Shown: positions 8,951 through 17,783 of the stretch, in pieces
Layout: each line of letters starts with the position of its first letter
Numbering within the stretch: position 1 is the first letter of the stretch
NCBI RefSeq assembly: GCF_000337615.1
Contig: NZ_AOII01000045.1
Coordinates: 69,347-119,246, forward strand
DNA length: 49,900 nt
Reading direction: 5' to 3'
Source of the DNA: Natrinema pallidum DSM 3751
GTDB lineage: Archaea; Halobacteriota; Halobacteria; Halobacteriales; Natrialbaceae
Notes under the pieces: model-generated
Seen by the model: the letters and a program-made list of their open reading frames with translations, nothing else
The model's database searches: none
What the model was told of the DNA's origin: nothing
Program-made: the position numbers and the translations under genes

Positions 8951-9583
8951 ATGTCCCGCGAAACCGGCCGCGACGAGCGTACGGGCGTCGTCCTCGCCGG
9001 CGGTTACTCGACCCGCTTCGGCGAGGCTGACAAGGCGGTCGCCGACCTCGCCGGCACGCCGATGATCCGCCGGGTCGTCGACCGGCTCGAGTCGGTCGTC
9101 GACGGTCTCGTCGTCAACTGTCGGGAGGAGCAGGTCCCGGCGATCGAGGACGCGCTCGAGGGTGGCCCCGACGCGACGTTCGCGGTCGATCCGGTGCCGG
9201 ACCGGGGACCGATGGCGGGCATCATGACCGGCCTCCGGGCGGCGACCGGAGCGTACGCCGTCGTCGTCGCCTGCGACATGCCCTTCGTCGAGCCGGCGCT
9301 CGTCACGTCCCTCTTCGAGCGGGCCGCCGGCCGCGAGGCCGCAGTGCCGCGGCTCGACGACCGATGGTTCCAGACCACCCAGGCCGTCTATCGAGCCGCG
9401 CCGATGATCGACGCCTGCGAGCGTGCCCTCGAACGCGGGGAGCGCAACATCACCGAGCCCCTGCTGACCCTCGACTACGTCGTCCTCGACGAGGACGAAC
9501 TCCGCGAGTACACACCGCTCGAGACCTTCAAAAACATAAATACCCGCGCGGAGCTCGAAGCGGCGAGCGACCGACTGGAGTGA
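8951..9583 (+). CDS. mobA: molybdenum cofactor guanylyltransferase
   Basis: A 210-aa nucleotidyltransferase that transfers GMP to molybdopterin to make the guanine dinucleotide cofactor. The nucleotide-binding signature LAGGYSTRFGEADKAV lies near residues 15-30. DRGPMAGIMTGL and the metal-site stretch VVACDMPFVEPAL follow, then a C-terminal NITEPLL/EYTPLETFKNINT segment typical of the family. ATG 8951 matches the family start; the frame extends 22 codons upstream through sequence unlike MobA. Confidence 0.9.
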   Translation: MSRETGRDERTGVVLAGGYSTRFGEADKAVADLAGTPMIRRVVDRLESVVDGLVVNCREEQVPAIEDALEGGPDATFAVDPVPDRGPMAGIMTGLRAATGAYAVVVACDMPFVEPALVTSLFERAAGREAAVPRLDDRWFQTTQAVYRAAPMIDACERALERGERNITEPLLTLDYVVLDEDELREYTPLETFKNINTRAELEAASDRLE

Positions 9584-9820
9584 GCGACCGCCGCCTCGAG
9601 GACGTGCAGAGCGATACCACCGCGGAGCCGTCCTACTCCGTTGGGTCGCGCCGCGTGCGGGGGTCGAGATTCGCGGGATGTCGCACACAGCCGGCGGGAA
9701 TCGCGCTCACGCGGCCGCGTTCCCGATGCTCGGCTCAGCAAAACCGACACGGACCGGTATCGAGTGCCGTCAGACTGCCGGGGCTCAGCCTTTACCACCG
9801 CCGGAGCCGTACGGCCGGCC

Positions 9821-11047
9821 ATGACAGGTTCCAACACGGGCGACCGCGATCCGGCCGTCCGGTTCGAGTACGATCCCGCGACGATCAGGTTCGGTCCCGG
9901 CTGCGTCGACGGCCTCGCCGCGGAACTCGAGGCGCAGGGACTCGAGCGCGCCTTGATCGTCTGTGGCTCGACGGTCGGCACCACACCGGCGGTGATCGAT
10001 CCCGTCCGAGCGGGACTGGGCGACCGGCTGGCGGGCGTGTTCGACCGAACGACGCCGAAGAAGCGCCTCGAGACGGCCCTCGACGGGCGAGCGCGACTCG
10101 AGGCGGCCGACGCGGACGTCCTCGTCAGTCTTGGCGGGGGCAGCAGTCTCGACATCGCGACGGTCATCAGCGTCCTCGCGGCGGGCGACCGCACGGCGGC
10201 GGACGTGGCGACGGAGTTCGCCGAGAGGGGAACGATCACCGTCCCGGAGGACGGCCTGCCCCCGATCGTTACGGTCCCGACTACGCTGGCCGGGGCCGAT
10301 CTCTCGACGGCCGCCGGCGTCACCGCCGCACCCGCGTCCGGGCTGGTCGACGAGGAACTCAGCGGCGGCGTTTCGGACCCGAGATTGATGCCCGCGGCCG
10401 CGGTCTACGATCCGGACCTGGTTGCGACCACGCCCGACTCGGTGCTCGCGGGATCGGCGATGAACGGCTTCGACAAAGGGATCGAGACGCTGTACGCGAG
10501 CACTGCGACGCCGGTGACCGACGCGACGGCGAGACACGGCCTCGAGACGCTCAAGCGCGGACTCGGCGCGTTCGGCGACGGAAAGCGCGATAGCGACACG
10601 TTCGAGACGATCCTCGAAGGGATCGTACTCGTCCAGTATGGCATCTCCCGGCCCGGCGAAACCACGCTCTCGATCGTCCACGCCTTCGGCCACGGACTCA
10701 CGCGGACGGCCGACATCCAGCAGGGAGTCGCCCACGGCATCGTCGTCCCCCACGTCCTCGCGTATCTCTTCGACGAGGAGGGCGTCGACGCCCGGTCGGA
10801 GCGGCTCGCGAACGCGCTCGGCGTCGACGAGGCTGCGGACCACGAGGCCGCGATCGTCGACGCGGTAACGGCAATCCGGGACGGACTCGGTCTCCCGTCA
10901 CGACTCCGAGACGTCGACGGCCCCGAGCCGGACGGGTTCGCCGCCGTCGCGGCAGCGATTCTCGATGACCCGTTAATGGCCAACGCGCCGTCGGGGCTCG
11001 ATCCCACCGCCGACGAGATCGCGGGCGTGCTCGAGGCGGCGTGGTAG
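9821..11047 (+). CDS. iron-containing alcohol dehydrogenase family protein
   Basis: A 408-aa group III NAD(P)-dependent dehydrogenase. The nucleotide-binding part includes VSLGGGSSLDIATV and TVPTTLAGADLS. The metal-binding C-terminal half includes SIVHAFGHGLTRT followed by QQGVAHGIVVPH, which carries the conserved histidines. ATG 9821 was chosen because the 60 upstream codons of the frame read as non-coding. The substrate is not evident. The gene stands alone, with a 237-bp gap upstream holding nothing else I recognise, and is convergent with queC. Confidence 0.88.
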   Translation: MTGSNTGDRDPAVRFEYDPATIRFGPGCVDGLAAELEAQGLERALIVCGSTVGTTPAVIDPVRAGLGDRLAGVFDRTTPKKRLETALDGRARLEAADADVLVSLGGGSSLDIATVISVLAAGDRTAADVATEFAERGTITVPEDGLPPIVTVPTTLAGADLSTAAGVTAAPASGLVDEELSGGVSDPRLMPAAAVYDPDLVATTPDSVLAGSAMNGFDKGIETLYASTATPVTDATARHGLETLKRGLGAFGDGKRDSDTFETILEGIVLVQYGISRPGETTLSIVHAFGHGLTRTADIQQGVAHGIVVPHVLAYLFDEEGVDARSERLANALGVDEAADHEAAIVDAVTAIRDGLGLPSRLRDVDGPEPDGFAAVAAAILDDPLMANAPSGLDPTADEIAGVLEAAW

Positions 11048-11140
11048 CGGTGACCGCCGTCATCGATCGCCGCTCCCGGTCAGGCGTCGCGTTCCGGTTC
11101 CCTCTGGGATCAACTCGCCCTCGGAAGTCGTCGTGAGCCG

Positions 11141-11875
11141 CTACGCGTCGTCGACGTACGACGGTCGCTCGGCGTACTCGATCGGGTCGCGAACCCCGAT
11201 GTTCTGGAACGCTTGCAGCCGATAGGCACAGGCGTCACAGGTACCACAGGCCGGTTCGTTCTCGCGGTAGCAACTCCAGGTGTGTTCGTAGGGCACGTCG
11301 AGTTCCATCCCGCGGTCGGCGATATCGGTCTTCGACCACTCCACGAACGGGGCTTCGATCGAGATGTCGGACTCGGGTTTCGTTCCGACATCGACGACAG
11401 CCTCGAAGGCCTCGAAGAACGCGGGCCGGCAGTCGGGATATCCGGAGAAATCCTCGCTGTGTGCGCCGATGAACACCGCGTCACAGTCGTTTGCTTCGGC
11501 GTAGGAGACGGCCATCGCGAGCAGGTTCGCGTTCCGGAAGGGGACGTACGACGAGGGAATCTCGTCGCTTTCCATATCGGCGTCGGCCACGGGCATCTCG
11601 TCGTCCGTGAGACTCGAGGCACCGATCGCCGAGAGATGCCCCGTCTCGATCCGCAGGAAGTCCGCCGCGTCGAACGCCGCGGCGAGTCGGCGAGCGCACT
11701 CGAGTTCGCGGGCTTCGGTGCGCTGGCCGTAGGAGGTATGTAGGCAATAGAGTTCGTAGCCACGGTTGCGGGCCTCGGCGGCGGCGGTGGCGCTGTCCAT
11801 CCCCCCCGACAGGAGGACGACGGCGCGGTTGGCAGTCGATGCGTCGGTCGGCGCGTCGGTGGTTGCATCGGTCAT
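11141..11875 (-). CDS. queC: 7-cyano-7-deazaguanine (preQ0) synthase QueC
   Basis: This enzyme converts 7-carboxy-7-deazaguanine to preQ0 with ATP and ammonia, the last shared step before archaeosine is built into tRNA. The PP-loop motif LLSGGMDSATA lies near residues 21-31. The zinc site is formed by C-x8-C-x2-C-x2-C in the segment around CYRENEPACGTCDACAYR. ATG 11875 is preferred; the frame runs 42 codons further upstream without conservation. It is the last gene of queD-queE-queC, 34 nt after queE. Confidence 0.95.
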   Translation of the reverse strand: MTDATTDAPTDASTANRAVVLLSGGMDSATAAAEARNRGYELYCLHTSYGQRTEARELECARRLAAAFDAADFLRIETGHLSAIGASSLTDDEMPVADADMESDEIPSSYVPFRNANLLAMAVSYAEANDCDAVFIGAHSEDFSGYPDCRPAFFEAFEAVVDVGTKPESDISIEAPFVEWSKTDIADRGMELDVPYEHTWSCYRENEPACGTCDACAYRLQAFQNIGVRDPIEYAERPSYVDDA

Positions 11876-11909
11876 AGTGATCTCGAGTTGTGGTGATGAG
11901 GTGTCGTGA

Positions 11910-12704
11910 TTACGTCTCAGGTGCGTCGTTCCAGAGGTCAACGTGTAGTCGCGGCGTGTAGCGGAAGCCGTACTCCATCGCGAGCTCCGCGACGCGAGCA
12001 CGGGTTTCAGCGAGGCGGTCCCGGGTCGCCCCTTCGGGCATCAGGAGTACGTCGTCGTCGCTGACCGGAATGTCGGCAGCGGCCCGGAGATCCGCGAGCA
12101 ACTCGCTGATCTCCGGCATGTCGCCATCGTCGGTCACGACGAACTTCAACTGGACGTCGTAGCGCTCGACGAGTCGGGCGAGGGCATCCATATCGATCCG
12201 GTCGGTTTCGTGGCGCGGTTCCCACTCGCCGTCGCCGGTGGGGTCGCGGTCGGGCGTCGGCGTACTGCTCGCGAGTTTCGGGCTCACGGACGCGAGATCG
12301 ATCGGTGCGTCCCGGTAGATCGTCCCGTTGGTTTCGACGGTCGTGTGATAGCCGCGCTCGTCGAGGGCCTCGAGCAGCGTCGTGCTCCCCTCGTGGAGCA
12401 GCGGTTCGCCGCCGGTGAGGACCACGTGATCGGCGTCGTAAGACTCGATCTCGGCGAGGATCTCCGCGAGGCGCATCCGGGCGTGGGTCGGCTCCCAGGA
12501 GGTGTGGTAGGAGTCACAGAACCAACAGCGGAGGTTACAGCCGCTCGTGCGGACGAACACCGACGGAACGCCGGCGAGGGTTCCCTCCCCCTGGAGGGAG
12601 TAGAACAGTTCGTTGATCGGCAGACTCTCGTCCGTTTCGTCCGCGGTTCCGGCGGCGTCCGTCTCGATGTCGGCCGCTCGATCGGCGGAATCGGACACCG
12701 GCAT
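11910..12704 (-). CDS. queE: 7-carboxy-7-deazaguanine synthase QueE
   Basis: A 264-aa radical-SAM enzyme that rearranges 6-carboxytetrahydropterin to 7-carboxy-7-deazaguanine. The Fe-S cysteine motif sits in SGCNLRCWFCDSYHT, with FYSLQGEGTLAG before it and LTGGEPLLHEG and VETNGT after it, all family hallmarks. The N-terminal 30 residues are a non-conserved acidic extension. Its start lies one base after the queD stop (TGA-G-ATG), so the two are probably translationally coupled. Confidence 0.95.
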   Translation of the reverse strand: MPVSDSADRAADIETDAAGTADETDESLPINELFYSLQGEGTLAGVPSVFVRTSGCNLRCWFCDSYHTSWEPTHARMRLAEILAEIESYDADHVVLTGGEPLLHEGSTTLLEALDERGYHTTVETNGTIYRDAPIDLASVSPKLASSTPTPDRDPTGDGEWEPRHETDRIDMDALARLVERYDVQLKFVVTDDGDMPEISELLADLRAAADIPVSDDDVLLMPEGATRDRLAETRARVAELAMEYGFRYTPRLHVDLWNDAPET

Positions 12705-12705
12705 C

Positions 12706-13173
12706 TCAGACCTCGCTGCCGCCGCAGAGTTCGCTCGTCTCGTTCACCCGGACGGCGACTTCGGTGACCGTCTCGGGCAGGGCCGCCTCGAGTTTCCGTT
12801 CCAGCAGCACGCTCATCACCTCGGCCGTCGGCGGCTGCTCGAGGACGACGATGCCGTCGGCATCGCCGGCCGCCTCGAAGGCCTCGACGAGGGGGTCGCC
12901 GGCCTCGAGCAGGAACATATGGTCCCACTCGGATATCACGTCGGTAATATCCCCTTTGTCCGCGACCCAGCCCTCCTCGGACAGGTGGCCCACGATGGTG
13001 ACGGTGATCTCGTAGTTGTGGCCGTGAGGTCGCGAACACTTGCCGTCGTGGTGTCGGATTCGGTGCCCGGCGCTGATCCGGATCGGCCGGTCGCGACCGA
13101 CGTGGAGGACGCGAGGGGTCCCAACCACTGCATCGTCCGTCGCCGCATCGCGGTCCGTGGCTGCTTCGGTCAT
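12706..13173 (-). CDS. queD: 6-carboxytetrahydropterin synthase QueD
   Basis: A 155-aa member of the PTPS/QueD family that makes 6-carboxytetrahydropterin from dihydroneopterin triphosphate. Zinc-binding histidines are in SAGHRIRHHDGKCSRPHGHNYE, and the acidic/His segment SEWDHMFLLEAGDP and the C-terminal VRVNETSELCG are typical. It is the first gene of the preQ0 operon. Its promoter region holds a TATA-like cttaagtat and a perfect dyad within 25 nt of ATG. Confidence 0.93.
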   Translation of the reverse strand: MTEAATDRDAATDDAVVGTPRVLHVGRDRPIRISAGHRIRHHDGKCSRPHGHNYEITVTIVGHLSEEGWVADKGDITDVISEWDHMFLLEAGDPLVEAFEAAGDADGIVVLEQPPTAEVMSVLLERKLEAALPETVTEVAVRVNETSELCGGSEV

Positions 13174-13179
13174 ATCTTT

Positions 13180-13197
13180 GTATTCCCTCGAGAATAC
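13180..13197 (-). promoter_or_regulatory. perfect 6-bp dyad between TATA-like box and queD start
   Basis: GTATTC-TCGAGG-GAATAC lies 7 nt upstream of the queD ATG, just inside a TATA-like ttaagta (about 13196-13202). The position is where a haloarchaeal repressor would block transcription start. That it is an operator is inference; no regulator is known to me for this operon. Confidence 0.45.
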
Positions 13198-13290
13198 TTA
13201 AGGATGGCCGAACGCCGATGGCTACGAACCGGACCCGGTGGCAGCGAGCGGAGCCGAAACCCGACCGCTGGCGACGGACAGCAACCGGCG

Positions 13291-13340
13291 GTGACATCCT
13301 CGCCCGCCGTAAACGGCGGGGCTTCCTACAAGGGAAGCCT
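13291..13340 (+). mobile_element. IS200/IS605-type end remnant with two tandem hairpins
   Basis: GACATCCTC followed by CCCGCCG-TAAA-CGGCGGG (13304-13310 with 13315-13321), then immediately GGCTTCC-TACAAG-GGAAGCC (13321-13340). This arrangement is what I recognise from the ends of haloarchaeal IS200/IS605 and IS1341-type (tnpB) elements. No transposase or tnpB fragment is visible in the 13174-13495 gap, so only an end is left, or it is a solo non-autonomous copy. Confidence 0.55.
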
Positions 13341-13495
13341 CGCGTCGATGATCGACGCACAGGAGACTGGGACGCGCCGTGACGGCAATCCGACTACGCA
13401 CCGAAATGGGATCGTCGGAAAACTGGCCGCCGATCGACAAGTGTTCACCCTCACTTGTACACACGGCGAGCGAGCGCAGTCGGAAAGGAGGCCGT

Positions 13496-13852
13496 TCAGT
13501 CCTCGAGTTGATCCTGAAGCCTGTTTTTGGCCTCGGTGCGGTGTTTCCGCGAAAACGCGGGAACGTCGTCGGAGAAGTCGATTTCGATCTCGTCCAACGT
13601 CCGTCGATAAATGTTGGTTCGCCGACCTTCTTCCGAGAGCTGTCGCCCTTCGCAGGTCAACAGCCCGGCGTCGACGAGTTCTTCGATCCGGCGGTAGCAG
13701 GTCGCGATCGGAATCTCGATGTCCTCGCTCAGTGCCTGCGCGGATTTCGGTGTTCCCGCCGCACAGAGAATCTCTGCGCTGTACTTACTCCCTAACGCAG
13801 AGAGAACGACGGTCGAATCCACCTCGTTGTATTCCGTCCGACTCCGAGACAT
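13496..13852 (-). CDS. winged-helix (ArsR-like) transcriptional regulator
   Basis: A 118-aa protein with a winged helix at about residues 12-80 (VLSALGSKYSAEILCAA, SAQALSEDIEIPIATCYRRI, then a LLTCEG wing). A charged C-terminal stretch (about 85-118) may help dimerise. A TATA-like ataagattc lies about 30 nt upstream of ATG. It is divergent from the CinA-like gene, so that promoter could be a target. The signal sensed is unknown. Confidence 0.85.
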   Translation of the reverse strand: MSRSRTEYNEVDSTVVLSALGSKYSAEILCAAGTPKSAQALSEDIEIPIATCYRRIEELVDAGLLTCEGRQLSEEGRRTNIYRRTLDEIEIDFSDDVPAFSRKHRTEAKNRLQDQLED

Positions 13853-14039
13853 ACTCTCCCCCTTACCAATTATCAGGATTGAATCTTATGGTTACTGCGA
13901 GTACTCGAGAATATGACAAGCATTGTAAACTATACGTCTCTACAAGCAAAATATCTTTGATTGATGGTACGACCGCGACGCCGGCGGTGTCGGAACCGAG
14001 GGCGAGACCCATTTGAGGACCGGGCTCGAACGGGGCGAT

Positions 14040-14741
14040 ATGAACGTCGCGGTCGTAACCGTCGGGGACGAACTGCTCGCCGGACGAACGACGAACACGA
14101 ACGCCACGTGGCTCTGTGAACGGCTCGACGATCGCGGCGTCGCCGTCGAGCGAGTAACCACGGTTCCGGATCGTATCAGCGACATCGCCCGCGTCGTCAA
14201 CGAGTACCGCGCCGAGTACGACGCTGTCATCGTCACCGGCGGGCTCGGACCGACCCACGACGACGTGACCATGGCCGGCGTCGCGGCCGCGCTCGGCCGC
14301 TCGGTCGAGGAACACGCGGTCGCCCTCGCCTGGCTCGAGGAGGACGGGTACACCCGCGACGACCTCGCGTCGGGAACGGCGGACCTCCCGGCGGGGGCAC
14401 GAGCGCTGCACAACGAGGCGGGCGTCGCCCCCGGCGCGGCTCTCGAGGGCGTCTACGTCCTTCCCGGCGTTCCCGCGGAGATGCAGGCGATGTTCGAATC
14501 GATCGTCGAGGAGTTCACCGGAACACAGACGTATCGGGAGGCGGTCGTGGCGGACGAACCCGAAAGCGCGTTGCTCGATCGGATTGCCGACCTCCGCGAA
14601 CGGTTCGACGTCTCCGTCGGGAGTTATCCGGGCGAATCGGTCCGGATCGAACTCACGGGAACTGACGAGGCGACCGTCGCGGAGGCGGCCGCGTGGCTCC
14701 GCGAGCGGGTTGACTCACCGGAACGCCGCGATCGGAGTTAG
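14040..14741 (+). CDS. CinA-like / MoaB-type molybdopterin-binding domain protein
   Basis: A 233-aa protein with one MoaB/MogA-type fold: VVTVGDELLAGRTTNTNATW at the start, TGGLGPTHDDVTM near residue 65, and PGVPAEMQAMFE near 143. This is the N-terminal half of bacterial CinA (competence/damage-inducible protein A) without the deamidase domain, the usual archaeal form. Proposed roles are pyridine-nucleotide repair or molybdopterin binding; neither is shown here. ATG 14040 is preferred over the frame's earlier start. Its stop overlaps the stop of the convergent 44-aa membrane gene by 2 nt. Confidence 0.88.
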   Translation: MNVAVVTVGDELLAGRTTNTNATWLCERLDDRGVAVERVTTVPDRISDIARVVNEYRAEYDAVIVTGGLGPTHDDVTMAGVAAALGRSVEEHAVALAWLEEDGYTRDDLASGTADLPAGARALHNEAGVAPGAALEGVYVLPGVPAEMQAMFESIVEEFTGTQTYREAVVADEPESALLDRIADLRERFDVSVGSYPGESVRIELTGTDEATVAEAAAWLRERVDSPERRDRS

Positions 14742-14872
14742 CGGTAGAAAGAGACCAGCCAGGCGACCGTCACGAGCAGGCCCAGGGCGAGCGCGCCCCA
14801 GCCGACGAGTTGCATCGGCAGTTGCGGTTCCGTTTCCGTCGTGAGAACGGCGGCGTCGATCAGTGCGGACAT
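14738..14872 (-). CDS. 44-residue single-pass membrane protein
   Basis: A short frame from ATG 14872 to TAA 14738. After a polar N-terminus (MSALIDAAVLTTETE), one hydrophobic helix (about residues 20-41, WGALALGLLVTVAWLV) ends in SFYR. The length and make-up match the many tiny haloarchaeal membrane proteins of unknown role. It converges on the CinA-like gene with overlapping stops, which supports both ends being real. Confidence 0.6.
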   Translation of the reverse strand: MSALIDAAVLTTETEPQLPMQLVGWGALALGLLVTVAWLVSFYR

Positions 14873-15024
14873 GGTCTGCGATCGGTTCGCATCCCTCTTA
14901 ACCTTTCAGAAACCGCGCCGATCCCTCGACCCGGTTCACGCCGCGGGCGGAGCCGATTCCCGAGAGACGGACCCGACGGCCGGTCTGCGATACGGCTTTC
15001 CCATTGGCGTCCCCACGTCCCCCC

Positions 15025-16203
15025 ATGGAGTCCATCGGCGTCGTCGTCAACCCGATCGCGGGGATGGGGGGTCGGGTCGGGCTGAAGGGAACCGACGGAA
15101 ACGTCGCGGAGGCGCGTCGCCGCGGTGCCGAGCCGCGAGCGCCGGCCCGTGCGCGAGAGGCGCTGCGATCGGTCCACCGGCGTGCGCCCTCGCTCACCGT
15201 CTACACGGCCGCGGGCGTGATGGGCGAACGCGCGGCGAGAGACGCCGGCTACGAACCCACCGTCGTCTACGATCCGTCCGAAAGCGACCGCGACACCGCG
15301 TCGGACGGGGCCGCGATCGCCAGCGATCCGGCGACCGCAGAGACGACGGCGGCCGATACCCGCGCGGCCGTTCGAGCGCTCCTCGAGCGCGACGTCGACC
15401 TCGTCTTCTTCGTCGGCGGCGACGGCACCGCCGTCGACGTCGCCGAGGTGCTCGAGGCGGAGGGCGACGAGACCGGGGAGACGCCGATGCTCGGCGTGCC
15501 AGCCGGCGTCAAGATCTATTCGTCCGTCTTCGGTGTGACGCCGGCCGACGCCGGCCGGATCGCCGCCGAGTTCGACCGCGTCGAACCGCGCGAAGTCAAC
15601 GACATCGACGAGGACGCGTACCGCGAGGGGGAGGTTCGAACGGAACTGAAAGCGGTCGTCCCCGTCCCCGTCGCTCCGGCCGTCCAGTCGGGCAAGCAGG
15701 TCTCGAGCGGGAGCGTCGACTCGCTGGCCGCGGGGTTCGCTCGTGAGATCGAACCGGGACGGACCTACGTTTTCGGCCCCGGCAGTACCGTCGGCGCGAT
15801 CGAGACGGAACTGGCGATCGACCCCTCCCCGCTGGGCGTCGACGTCTGGCGAGCAGCGAACACGGCGGGAGACGACGAAACGGCCGCTTCGGCGTCCGAC
15901 GGGGAGCTACTCGCCCGCGACGCCGCGGAATCGGACATTCTCGACGCTCTCGCGGACCCAGTCACGATCGTCGTCTCGCCGATCGGGGGACAGGGGTTCG
16001 TGTTCGGTCGCGGCAATCACCAGATCTCCCCGGCGGTGATCCGGCGAGCCGACGACATCGCGGTCGTCGCCGCCGGCGAGAAACTCGACGACATCGAGTC
16101 ACTGCGCGTCGACACCGACGACGAAGCGGTGGACGACGACCTCCGCGGCTGGCTGCGAGTGCGGACCGGCCGGTTTACGACCCGACTCGTCACCGTCGTC
16201 TAA
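15025..16203 (+). CDS. ATP-NAD kinase-like protein
   Basis: A 392-aa protein that opens with GVVVNPIAGMGGRVGLKGTD and holds the kinase signature FFVGGDGTAVDVAE near residue 132, then GVPAGVKIYSSVF. The C-terminal half has the second family signature, VVSPIGGQGFVFGRGNHQIS. It belongs to the long archaeal NAD-kinase-related group, distinct from the short canonical NAD kinase, so NAD phosphorylation is likely but not certain. The start is ATG 15025, just before the first conserved strand. Confidence 0.85.
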   Translation: MESIGVVVNPIAGMGGRVGLKGTDGNVAEARRRGAEPRAPARAREALRSVHRRAPSLTVYTAAGVMGERAARDAGYEPTVVYDPSESDRDTASDGAAIASDPATAETTAADTRAAVRALLERDVDLVFFVGGDGTAVDVAEVLEAEGDETGETPMLGVPAGVKIYSSVFGVTPADAGRIAAEFDRVEPREVNDIDEDAYREGEVRTELKAVVPVPVAPAVQSGKQVSSGSVDSLAAGFAREIEPGRTYVFGPGSTVGAIETELAIDPSPLGVDVWRAANTAGDDETAASASDGELLARDAAESDILDALADPVTIVVSPIGGQGFVFGRGNHQISPAVIRRADDIAVVAAGEKLDDIESLRVDTDDEAVDDDLRGWLRVRTGRFTTRLVTVV

Positions 16204-16353
16204 TGCACCCCGCCGCGACGACGGCGCGGCCCCTTGCTCGAGATTATATAAGGAGGGAGTCAAATCCGGCAGTATAATCAACCGTATAACGATTTCCCGC
16301 GCGATAATGAGTGTATAGTCAGGACTAAGGTCGAGTCCGTCATACGATCTTCC

Positions 16354-17385
16354 ATGGAAACGCGGAAAGTGCAACGACTCGGTCCGTCGACGCTCGCGAT
16401 GACGCTCCCGGCGGAGTGGGCGTCCGAACACGGCGTCGAGAAAGGGGACGAAGTCTCGCTTCGAACCAGCGGCAAAGGGACGTTGACCGTGATGCCCGAG
16501 TCCGCCAACTCGGAGGAAACGGAAGCGATCATTCACACCGACGAGCTCGACGCCGACGCCGTCGAGCGCGCGATCGTCGCACAGTACGTCCTCGGCCGGC
16601 GCATCATCCGCATCGAACGCGAGGACGGTGCCCTCGAGTCGGACCACATCAACGCGGTCTATCAGGCCGAAACGCAGCTGATGGGGCTTGGCGTCATCGA
16701 GGAAACCCCCGAGAGCATCTCGATTCGCTGCTCGGTCGATCCCGAGGACTTCACGCTCGATAACCTCCTCGAGCGCCTCGAGCGGACCGGCCAGACGATG
16801 CGCGGCGAGGGGATCAAGGCCTTAGCCCACGGCAACCCCGATCTCGCTCAGCGCGCCCTGAACCGGGAGCGACAGGCGAACAAGATCTTCGTCCTGTTGC
16901 TGCGCCTGATCTTCACTGCGTACCAGAACCCCAACCTCGCGCGGGCGGTCGGCCTGAATACCGGCTTCCCGCTGATCGGCTACCGCTCGATCGCGAAGAA
17001 CCTCGAGCTCACCGCCGACAACGGCGAGGACATCGCCGATATCGTCATCGAGACCGAGGGACACACCCTGAACGTCGACAGTTCGGTCATGCGCGAGATC
17101 CGAGAGTTGAACGAACTGGTCGACGAGATCACGTCCCGCGCCGTCGAAGCGGCCGTCGAACGCGACTACGACAAGTCCAACGAGGTCCGGGCGCTGTTCC
17201 ACGATATCTCCGACCTCGAGCAGGAGATCCTCACGGGGCTTCCGGAGATGGACAACGAGGACCTGCTGCGGATCCGAGAGGTACTGGTCAGCCTCCAGCA
17301 GACCGCCCAGTACGCGATGCGAAACGCCGAAATCGCGGCCAACCTCGCGCTCAACGAGGAGTCCATACACACCACGATCAAGTGA
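16354..17385 (+). CDS. phosphate-uptake regulator: AbrB/SpoVT DNA-binding domain plus PhoU domains
   Basis: A 343-aa protein. Residues 1-50 form a SpoVT/AbrB swapped-hairpin DNA-binding domain (METRKVQRLGPSTLAMTLPAEW). The rest is helical with two PhoU-type bundles (about 110-210 and 230-335; E/DxxxD-rich helices such as NELVDEITSRAVEAAVERDYDKSN). PhoU proteins tune phosphate ABC transport; the DNA-binding fusion is common in haloarchaea. No pst genes are close. The upstream gap carries several TATA-like stretches (16244-16252, 16310-16318). Confidence 0.9.
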   Translation: METRKVQRLGPSTLAMTLPAEWASEHGVEKGDEVSLRTSGKGTLTVMPESANSEETEAIIHTDELDADAVERAIVAQYVLGRRIIRIEREDGALESDHINAVYQAETQLMGLGVIEETPESISIRCSVDPEDFTLDNLLERLERTGQTMRGEGIKALAHGNPDLAQRALNRERQANKIFVLLLRLIFTAYQNPNLARAVGLNTGFPLIGYRSIAKNLELTADNGEDIADIVIETEGHTLNVDSSVMREIRELNELVDEITSRAVEAAVERDYDKSNEVRALFHDISDLEQEILTGLPEMDNEDLLRIREVLVSLQQTAQYAMRNAEIAANLALNEESIHTTIK

Positions 17386-17484
17386 GATCCTCCGCGCCGG
17401 TCGACCGGGCGGTCGTCCGCCGGTCGTGCCGGCAGTCGCTCAGCAATGAGTGAAGTTAAGAGACACCATACACAACGCTCGAGC

Positions 17485-17670
17485 ATGGCTACGGAAACCG
17501 AGGCGACGGACAAGGGCGTTGGACTGGCGCTTGCACTGGGGGCACTCGCGGTGATCGGCGCACTGTTGATGTACGCCGGTGCACCGGATGTGACGGCGGC
17601 GTGGGGCTTCGCCGCGGCCGTCCTCTTTAGCTCGCTGGCGGTCGTCGGCATCCACCTCTACTGGCACTGA
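17485..17670 (+). CDS. small two-helix membrane protein
   Basis: A 61-aa protein with two hydrophobic helices (about residues 11-30 and 36-56) separated by GAPDVTAAW. ATG 17485 is favoured over the upstream start at 17446 because a TATA-like gttaag at 17455-17460 lies 25-30 nt before it, as expected for a leaderless message. The function is unknown. Confidence 0.7.
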   Translation: MATETEATDKGVGLALALGALAVIGALLMYAGAPDVTAAWGFAAAVLFSSLAVVGIHLYWH

Positions 17671-17783
17671 ACCGGCAGCGGCGACGATCGATCCGCTGAT
17701 CGAGTGGTAAGCCGCGTTCGAACGGGACCGTACTGGGCCGTTAAGAGTTAAGACCAGCGACTCCTTACAGAGACATACGGACG

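Noticed and set aside
12613-14016. A 467-codon plus-strand frame over queE, queD and the regulator.
   Set aside because: It is antisense to three recognised genes and has no coherent domain.
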